The notes under the pieces: model-generated
Databases searched by the model: none
Told to the model about the DNA's origin: nothing
What the model saw: only the letters and a program-made list of their open reading frames with translations
From: Blastomussa wellsi
Taxonomy: Eukaryota > Cnidaria > Anthozoa > Scleractinia > Plerogyridae
Assembly: GCA_947652115.1 (NCBI GenBank)
Contig: OX393563.1
Location: forward strand, 29,468,659-29,532,658
DNA length: 64,000 nucleotides
Reading direction: 5' to 3'
Shown here: positions 56,099 to 64,000 of the stretch, one piece after another
Layout of the letters: each line of letters begins with the position of its first letter
How positions within the stretch are numbered: the first letter of the stretch is position 1
Translations under genes and position numbers: made by a program

Positions 56099-58794
56099 GC
56101 CGACTTCGTTAGTGCATTTATTATATCACTGACCACAACACACCTTGCAGGAAAACTGGAAGCATGCAAGGTCAAGGTTAAGTGTGGTGAGCAAAAAGCT
56201 TTAAATTTAGAACAGGCTTTACACGCATATCGGTCTGAAAAGTATTGATCGAAACGAATCTTGTCAGTAAATCTGTACATGCGATCAATACTAATTAGTA
56301 CGTACAAAACAGCCAAGGTAGAAGACAAAATTAACGAAAAGAAATTGTCCAGTTGTTGGTTGGACTAAAAACCCTTAAATGGTTAACAGAGGACAGGGCC
56401 ATGTAGCTACAATCAAAATTATTTCTAATTTTAGTTTAGTCCTAAGTGCCACCCTGTTACGTAATAATGTAAACCGACAGGCTATCGTGACGAGCCGATT
56501 TTCCGAGAGACGGCATCATTCAATGTTTGCCCCATGCCAGACAACCTGGCTAATTTGTATTATAATATGAAAACATCTTGGTGGCCATCGAGAATGATCT
56601 ATAAAAAGGTATATTGTTTGGCGCGAAAAAGGTCTATTTCTATTTGTGCCAGGCTTGAATGTTGTAAGTAAACTTTGATTATTTCACTTGATGCGTGTAT
56701 ATCCTCTTTACTTTTTTCTTTGGTTTTCATTTGGTCGCAGCACTTGCCCCAAGTACAAACTGACTAATAGACAGTAAAAAGTAAACAAAACGTGCATAGT
56801 GACCAGCGTAGCTTACGTTTGCGAGTTGGTCACTGTCGCATTCAGGTAACTGACGTGGAAATTTGGAACCGCTTTATACAGGAAGTTAATACTAATTGAA
56901 GGTGCAAATTAAGGATATTATTCATATCAGGTATTATTTCGATTAATATGATTTATCAATTTTTATTTGGTACCGAAACACGACGTTCGAATCGCTGCTG
57001 TGTCAGAGTCGTAAAGCACGGCAGAGCTTGTCGAACTTACTGCCGCGCCGAACTTATTTCAAAAGTACAGTTTGATTCAGATGCCACGCTTAATTCTCTG
57101 CGGCAGCCTGAAATGCTAAGCGCGAATGAAAGTTTAGTCCAATAAATATTACTAATCAATTTTTTTTAACATACGTACGTATACAACACGTTCTGACAGA
57201 ATTAGAGACGGATTCTTTACTTACGAGACAAGAAAAACCAAGCAAACCTGTTCGTCGTTGGGAGGAATGCTTGACAGGTTTTGGTCAGTCTCAGTTTTGC
57301 TGTGGCTTATCATGTCTTGTGATGTTGATCATGTGATTCAAGTTAATATAACGCGTGTTTCATTTTCACGAAAAGGTACAAAAAGTTCTTGGGTGTCACA
57401 GTATACGAAGAGCTTGTAAATATAAATTTCTTTGACAGTTGCCAAAAATCGTGGCGATTTTTGCTAATCCATGCGGCATGTTGCAACGCGTCTGTGAATA
57501 TTCGAAGATGAACTGAACCGTAACATATTTGCATATTACCTGTTTAGGGACTGTCCAATAATTACCTGGAGTGGGGAGTTGGGAATTGTGAAATTGGCAA
57601 AAAATTAATTTCCCCCCCCCCCCCCTCCACCACACCCCTCTTCCCCCACACACGCCAACTAATAACATTGCTATGCTGGTTCTACATAGCTGTCATAGTT
57701 TACATGTTGGATGTCTACGAGTTCATCTCCCGACAAAGTATATTTCAACTGACGCATGTGCTCTCTTCATCCGAATCACTTGACTCTGGTGTTTTATCAT
57801 ATTCAGGCGTGTTATTATTAACTTCTGGAACTTCCATCTCCATGTCTGATTAATTTAACTCACCGCGGCCACTTTGGGCTCTTTCTGTATTGGTAAAGCC
57901 TCGTGCCTAGTGGCCCATACTTCCGGAGCTTATCCTGGCTTTTGTAGCATTAAGCAGTTAGGAATATTTCTGTTTCACCATAACGTGGGGGTAAACTAAG
58001 CACTGTACTACCGATTTAAATATTTATTACACCCATTTTGAAATCACTAGTGATCCTTGCAATCTGATTGGCTTTCAACAGTGTGATTTATTCACAAATC
58101 GCACCATTTTTTGCCCTAAATCGCATCCTTTTTTAGCCAATCAAAATTAAAATGAAATATTAATAACCAATCAAATTTCATGAGTTACCTGCACTTGCCA
58201 ATCAAACTGCAGAGAAATATACGGCAAAAAAATCATTTTGGAGGAAATTTTGCAATTTCTGTTTTCCAAATTCCTCTTTTTCCAGATAAAAATGGATGAA
58301 TTCAGCTACTTACAGTTTTTAATTTATATATTGGCGTTTTCGGTTCCTACTTTTAGTATTGACAAAAATCATTTCAAAATGGATGTAATAAAGTGGCAAT
58401 TAAACTTCATGTCGTGCAATTTTGGTCTGAAATCATACTTGTGATTTCAAATCGAGCTCGCGCTGCGCGCTCGTACGATTTCAGGCCAAATTGCACGCCA
58501 CTTAGTTCAAGAAAGATTTCGTTGCCGAAAAAAAATCAGAATTGTCAGCTCCAATCACATAAATTCCGCCGAGGATGTAGGCTCGATTACCAGCCGCTGT
58601 TCGGGAATCTGAGCCCGCGAGAGAGCGGCGGAAATCGAGCCTTCTGAGGATGGCCATGAAAAGACATGTACAAGTGAAATATAAAATCGTAACAATTATA
58701 TAAGTTTATATAAAAAATTACAATTCAGTGGTAAGTGGGAAACAGCTAAAGCTCCAATGTTCGCAGTGAATTCCTAAAAAGGTTGAGATTGCTG
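56099..58794. other. Intergenic DNA without a recognised gene
   Basis: It holds a poly-C run at 57612-57625, a degenerate SINE-like copy at 57895-57985 and a hairpin at 58413-58496 (CGTGCAATTTTGGTCTGAAA inverted as TTTCAGGCCAAATTGCACG). Small open frames show no motif. Confidence 0.5.
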
Positions 58795-59076
58795 GCCAGT
58801 GATACACGGTTCAACATTTGTTGAGCAACAAATGTTGCGACTGGGATTCAACAAATGTTGAACAGTGTATCATGTAATGTTGAACATTGAAATATACCAT
58901 TCAACATGTTGAATTAACTTTGTTGAACGAAAATAGAGCTTGGCTCTATTCCGTTCAACAAGTTGCCGTTTGTTGAACGACTTGGGAAAAATCAAAAACG
59001 TTTTAACAAGTCCCAACCATGTTCAACATTTGTTGACCAACAAAAGTTGAAAGATGTTGAACCGTGTATCATTGGC
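58795..59076. mobile_element. 282-bp MITE rich in TTGAAC/GTTCAAC words
   Basis: GCCAGTGATACACGGTTCAA at the left and TTGAACCGTGTATCATTGGC at the right are inverted with one mismatch. The interior has many TGTTGAAC or GTTCAACA copies in both orientations, giving a complex fold. Confidence 0.8.
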
Positions 59077-59529
59077 TTAAAGGTAATCCGTTTTACAGCT
59101 GCGCACACATGTAAGTAAAATTTGGGTTTAAATTTAGTAAATGCCGGTTCCTCTCAGATTGCACGTACGTTCCCTAAAACTAAAGAAGTGCTTGGTATAC
59201 TTAGGTCCGCTGTTATTCAAGCATTTATATGAACCTCGGGAAAAGACCCAGGGAACGAGGTTGGCATTTATATAATAGAATAAGGAATTGTTGTTTTCTT
59301 CTCTAGCTGGTCTAACATTTCCATATTCAAAATTCGCAACAATTACTCGTAAAGAATATATTACAATAACTTAGCATTTATATTGACCTAAGAGCATAAT
59401 AGTTAGCATCCAACCGAAACTGATTGGACCTAATTAAAATACCATCAGTTTCCAGCTGTTTGATCATTCTTGTATTATCAAGTTTATATCCAGCTGTTTG
59501 TTTAAGTGGTACTTAATTTCAATGACAAC

Positions 59530-60374
59530 TACAGTCCGACCTCTATTAAGCGGCCACCCTCGGGACTTTGAAAAGTGGCCGCTTAATAGAGGTTGGCCAC
59601 TTAATAGAGGTACAATATAAATTGGATAGGAATGGCAGTAAACATGGTTTTATTTACTCTATATAGCAAAATGCTTTTTAAAAGTGAACTTATAGGAAGA
59701 TATATCCAAAATTCATTATAACAAAACATCAAGTGCATTTCTAGTCCATGCATAGTTCTAGCTCTAACACAGTACAGTTTTCTTCGGGTTGATAATGTAC
59801 AAAAAAATATGCGAAATGTTCCCAAGCTTATGGCTCTATGGCTAACAAAATTTCTCAAGAGGGTAACAAACAAAGGAAGAGCTGTTGTGAAAGGCAAGCG
59901 CGTAAACAGAGGGGCCGGCTATGGTTTAGAAATTCCATGCGAGTTATATTTCACAGGAGACGAGTTCGCTATTCGATGGTTAAAATCGAAACTTGAGGAG
60001 CAAGGATTTTTGTAGATTTCCCGTACAGTAATAATTCTATTGTTATCTTTGAGTTGTTGTTATCTTGTGAGTTGTTATGAGTGGAGATTAAATTGCAGTT
60101 TTTGTTTTCTTGTTGTTTTCATTATCACCTTATATCATCTGTCACCATTTCGCTTCCAAAGATAATTTGCTGGTCGCTTAATGGAGGTTAAAACCATATA
60201 AATTATACACTAGCGACAGTAAAAAGGTGGCCACGGTCGCTTAATAGAGGTGGCCGTTGAATAGAGGTATCAAATACAGCAGTTTACTGACAAATAAATC
60301 GGGACTTTGAAAAGTGGCCGCCTAATGGAGGGTGGCCGCTTAATAGGTGGCCGCTTAATAGAGGTCGGACTGTA
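59530..60374. mobile_element. TA-flanked pogo/Tc1-like element with GTGGCCGCTTAATAGAGG repeats
   Basis: TA at 59530 and 60373 flank inverted ends starting CAGTCCGACCTCTATTAAGC. GTGGCCGCTTAATAGAGG and variants recur several times near both ends in both orientations. A TA target and CAGT ends are typical of pogo/Tigger-type Tc1-mariner elements. The only internal open frame (59809-60015, 68 aa, Lys/Arg-rich start) is too short for a transposase. Confidence 0.75.
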
Positions 60375-60689
60375 TATGAGTTGTTTGTGAAGTGAACTGA
60401 TCTAAGCCTGCCAAACGAGTATTATGTTACAGTACCAGTCCTCATATTATTTCATTAGATCTTAGCACGCAAATATAAACTAGCCTGATACAGTGGACTG
60501 TGCTTGACGGAATAAAATAAGAGGAACTATGAAAATAGAGGCAAAGGGGTAATTGTCTTGTCAAATCCTGTAACTTGGCAAAAATCGTACAACATTTTAA
60601 GGACAAAGAAGCCCTCATCATGGCAACCAAAGTCAGGGTTTAGTTTGTCGGGCAGTTTAGATAAGGAAATTAACTGTATTATGATACAG

Positions 60690-60860
60690 CAAACTCGTGC
60701 CCAGTCGCTATTTAAGTGTTTTGGGGCCGAGGAAAGATTGGACACAAGGGTAGATGACACCGCGGAAAAACGCACCACGCACGCGCATGACGTCATGATT
60801 TCTCGAGGTTTTCTCGAGGTGGGCATCGTCAGTAAGGCAGGCCATGATAAATCGATTGCA
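60690..60860. repeat. Relative of the 1078-1190 MITE
   Basis: AACTCGTGCCCAGTCGCTAT at 60692 and the following 40 bp (TTTTGGGGCCGAGGAAAGATTG) match the left end and interior of the element at 1078. No right terminal repeat is found, so the copy is diverged or cut. Confidence 0.55.
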
Positions 60861-61803
60861 TAATTTTAGTCTAAACGTGCGAACTTACGAGCTTAAAGCA
60901 AAATTTGGAAGCAAAATTACGAAGGTGGAAAATGAAAGGTGAAAACACATAAAACATTTCACCTTCAGTGTAAATCTTAACCTAAAGTATTCAGGGGTTT
61001 TAAATAAGAATTGACAAGCTTTTTATTCATTCTCTCGTTTTTCAGTGGTGTGGGGTAGATTGAAGGCTTCGACCTCTCTAGTGGCACCCTACTCACTTCA
61101 ATCTACCGTGGTTTCCAATCTTCTCTTGTCCCTAAACTACCCAATTAAACACGTCATTAGGGACACCAGCAACACTATGGAGTATTTTCACACACGTGAC
61201 AAGCGACCATATTGGATTGCTGAAACAATATGGCAGCTGTTTCTTTGTTTTGGGACACCAATATGGCCGCCGTGACGTCATGTGAAGACATCCTATAATA
61301 TGCCTCACTGCCTGTTTGTGTACATTTTTTTAGCTTACCGCACAGCGCGGAGACCTGAAACGTTTGAATATTACGGATCCCGGAGTCGTGCTTTATATGG
61401 ACGCTCTAAGATCGACGTTTATCGGCCCTGGAATCCTTCCATATTGTTCCATTTTGAAGTTATTTTATACGGCGATGTCCACTTAAAAGCAAGAATGTAA
61501 CGACAGTATTTCGTGGGGTTTTATTCTCCATATAGTATCAAATTTTGCGAGTATTTTTATTCACGGGTCTTAAATTTCGCGATTTATTTACAATCGCGAA
61601 GACCCGCGAAATTTCCAATGTCACTCCGCACTGAATACCAATTATAATGAGAACTTGAATGAAGCACTTTAAATCCGTGGGTTTTCCAGTAAATTGTTTT
61701 AAAGTGATATGTCACAATGGATACAATAAGTGTTATCTTGTGTACCAACTCAAACAGATTGACAGATTACATATCTAAAAACTAACAATGCTTTTTTTTC
61801 CAG
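60861..61803. other. Region upstream of the CP-repeat gene exons
   Basis: No clear coding exon. It contains a short inverted pair GGTAGATTGAA/TTCAATCTACC (61054, 61098), a palindromic ATATTGG..CCAATATGG segment at 61212-61264 next to GTGACGTCATGTG, and AATTTCGCGATT..AATCGCGAAG hairpin words at 61573-61605. The start exon of the downstream gene should lie here or further upstream but I could not identify it. Confidence 0.4.
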
Positions 61804-62770
61804 TTACCACCCTCTACGCCCCTTGATGGCCTCAAGCGCCAATGCCCTGTATTTGCGGACAAGGTTTGCCCATTTGCCAAACTAGCAAAGGAAAAGGAAG
61901 GTGTGGCTGCCGAGTGCCCTGCCTTTAAAAAAGGCTGTCCGTTTAAAGAATGCAAAACAGTTGGAGAAGTTCAAGACAAGCTAGGTGCGATGCGTGATAA
62001 AAGCAAGGGTCAAGAGGTTATCGTGCAGTTTTTCCGAGACGTTGTCCGCGTGGCCAAAGAAAAGGGCATTGACATTGGATCCATTTGGCCATTTTCCGAT
62101 GCTAAGGGTGGCTGCCCCTTCGCCAATGACACTAAAGGCAAGGCAATACTTTCTCCCTACAACATCGTGGTAGGTTTGTTTTTTGTTTGTTTTGTATGAA
62201 TCCCGGCAAAAAATTTACTTGAGAGTTTGTGATCCAATTCGGTCTTCTATCATATAATTCGGACTCCCGGTGCGCGGCGGTCTGATACTGTTAATCATAC
62301 ACTCATACAGACCGAGTAGAACTCCACGCAGTCCTATTACCGTTATTTATTGCACGAATATTGGACGGGAATCGTATTAATACGTGTTTTATTCTTTATT
62401 GACATGTTTTGCTCTCTTCAAGACACCCATGGAGGTCACCATGAACGACGCTAAGACGCAGTGTCCATCTTTCCGTAATGGTTGTCCGTACGCTGTACTT
62501 GCTGCTCACTGCAAGGAGCTGGCTGGGAACTGCCCGGCTTTTAAGGAAGGCTGCCCATTCAAAATCTGCAAGACAGTTGGCGAGGTCGTGGAGAAGCTGA
62601 CTCAGATGCGAGATACCAGCAAGGGCAAAGATGCTTATGAAAAGGTTTTCAAGGCACTTAAAGCCATCAACGAAAAGGAGAAGGAGAAGCTGGGAAAGCC
62701 TTTTCCATTAAGCCATGTTGTCTGCCCATTCAGCCGTGATGCACAAGGAAACCCAATCATTCCCAAGTGA
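61804..62770 (+). CDS. Cys-Pro-repeat protein, last two exons (5' end not found)
   Basis: Exons 61804-62169 and 62423-62770 join in phase 0 to 237 codons plus TGA; an acceptor before 61804 (TTTTTTTTCCAG) shows that the start lies upstream. The two exons are an internal duplication. Each has five CP dipeptides in the same order, with a core CPAFK.GCPFK.CKTVGEV, then KL..MRD.SKG, a lysine-rich helical stretch, and a final CPF. The cysteines lie at 14, 22, 38, 45 and 104, and at 136, 143, 159, 166 and 223 of this fragment. CP dipeptides, especially CPF, are known as haem-regulatory motifs in proteins such as ALAS and haem oxygenase-2, so haem or redox sensing is a possibility, not a demonstrated function. 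No signal peptide or membrane segment is visible in the part seen. I do not recognise the family. Confidence 0.82.
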
Positions 62771-63479
62771 GGTCGACAGCTCACGTGGCTACAAAACATG
62801 GATTTGAGAAAACAAAATAGCGAACTGGACTGACGATATTTTGGAGTATTGAAGTTAGAATAGATATATCGCTAATTTTTTTCGTGTTGTTAAACAATTG
62901 AAATAGATCTTTCCGCGGATTGGGGTAATATCTTAACAAAGGGAGGGGAACATGGTAAAAAAATGCAGTAGAGTATCACAGTTGACAAGGGACGTGTCCT
63001 TTCAAAAATATTCTCTCGCATTGGAATTAAAGGGCACCTAATCCCAAAATATTTCAGTTCGAAACGCACTTTTCGTTTCTCTTTTCATCGCATCAAGTCT
63101 TTCTAAACATGCATGCCATTCAGTTTGTGACATCTATCCAGGAATAGGCACACGCCCATTCTGATTCGGTCGGGCAAATGAGTTTTTCGTAACTTTTGAA
63201 TGCTATAAAAAGTCAGCATTTGTAAAACAGGAGAAACAAAAGATGTTATGAATTTCGAATTGGTTTATTTTAGCGAAAAAAATATTTTTGGGGTTAGGTA
63301 CACAACAAAAGAACACCTATTTACTGTAATTTTTTTATTGTTTTTCCTTGTCCAGATGGTTCTCATAGCTATAGAAATGCCTTTTTTGCTTTATTTTGCT
63401 GGTAAATTAAGTGTAGTATTCTCAATAAACTCCATAAAAAATTGCAATTACGTTATTTGATGTCCAGTCGAGAGGTGGC
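62771..63479. other. 3' flank of the CP-repeat gene
   Basis: AT-rich with no coding sequence. The first AATAAA is at 63424-63429, 650 bp after the stop, and may end the transcript. Confidence 0.4.
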
Positions 63480-63830
63480 TCACGAGTCACTTTCTGTCTG
63501 ACTGACTGTGTGGCCGACGGACAGACTGAATGAAAGATTTACTAACTGACTGTCTGTCTGACTGGTTTACTGGCTGACTAACTAACTAACTAACTGACTG
63601 GCTGGCTGACTGACTGACTTACTTCCTGAATGACTGACGGGCTGGCTGGCTGACTGACTGACTGACTGACTGACTGAATGACTGACTGACTGACTGACTG
63701 GCTGACTGACTGAATGAATGACTGACTGACTGACTGACTGGCTGACTGACCGACTGACGGGCTGGCTGGCTGACTGACTGACTTACTGGCGTCAGCTTAA
63801 CAGACTGACTGGCCGACCGACCAAACAACC
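63480..63830 (+). repeat. GACT tetranucleotide microsatellite
   Basis: CTGA/CTGG units in tandem over about 330 bp with interspersed GAATGACT variants. The minus-strand Ser/Gln-rich open frame over it is an artefact. Confidence 0.9.
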
Positions 63831-64000
63831 AATTTAAACATGTTAAATTAAAGCAATAGATGTCTCACAAAATTAAATGGGCTTTGTATCTCCACTTGAA
63901 AGGAAACTAATGCAATATGAATATCCGACAAAGAAATTAACTAGCAGCTGAGTTGTACAAGTACAAGGAACCGCATTAGTCAGCGTATCTAACAAAGAAA

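Noticed and set aside
63619..63828. Ser/Gln-rich minus-strand open frame
   Set aside because: Product of the GACT microsatellite.

Overview
The window is animal nuclear DNA: AT-rich, intron-bearing and crowded with small transposable elements. An LRRK1-type ROCO kinase, a secreted MACPF protein and a tandem array of intronless class A receptors, together with the repeat style, suggest an anthozoan cnidarian, probably a stony coral. That assignment is an inference from gene content; no sequence here proves the species. All recognised genes lie on the + strand.

Layout. (1) 335-14252: the 3' part of an LRRK1-like gene. Fifteen exons join with consistent phases into 1558 codons plus a stop, covering COR, kinase and a WD40-like C-terminus. 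The N-terminal ankyrin/LRR/Roc part must lie before base 1. (2) 14365-20600: intergenic, with a microsatellite, TTAA-flanked and other inverted-repeat elements, an 81-bp tandem repeat, a SINE-like repeat and one orphan signal-peptide-like exon at 19076-19243. (3) 20624-24868: a three-exon gene for a secreted MACPF (perforin-like) protein of 880 aa, with a segment whose reading frame looks disturbed. (4) 24870-32225: no recognisable gene; two LINE tails, a 973-bp apparently perfect tandem duplication and nested inverted-repeat elements. (5) 32260-45222: three same-strand class A GPCR genes, each with a single coding exon preceded directly by a splice acceptor. The second and third are recent duplicates that also share upstream DNA. 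(6) 45223-61800: about 16.5 kb of repeats with no supported gene. It holds TTAA-flanked elements, a run of three MITEs, a TA-flanked pogo-like element and a TTGAAC-rich element. (7) 61804-62770: the last two exons of an unusual Cys-Pro-repeat protein with ten CP dipeptides, possibly a haem- or thiol-responsive protein. (8) 63480-63830: a GACT microsatellite.

The genes do not form an operon or an obvious pathway. The local themes are tandem GPCR duplication and heavy accumulation of non-autonomous DNA transposons, several of them inside introns or within a few dozen bases of coding exons. The candidates I find most worth following are the CP-repeat protein, the MACPF protein with its frame-disturbed segment and unassigned C-terminal half, and the GPCR array with a mosaic divergence pattern.
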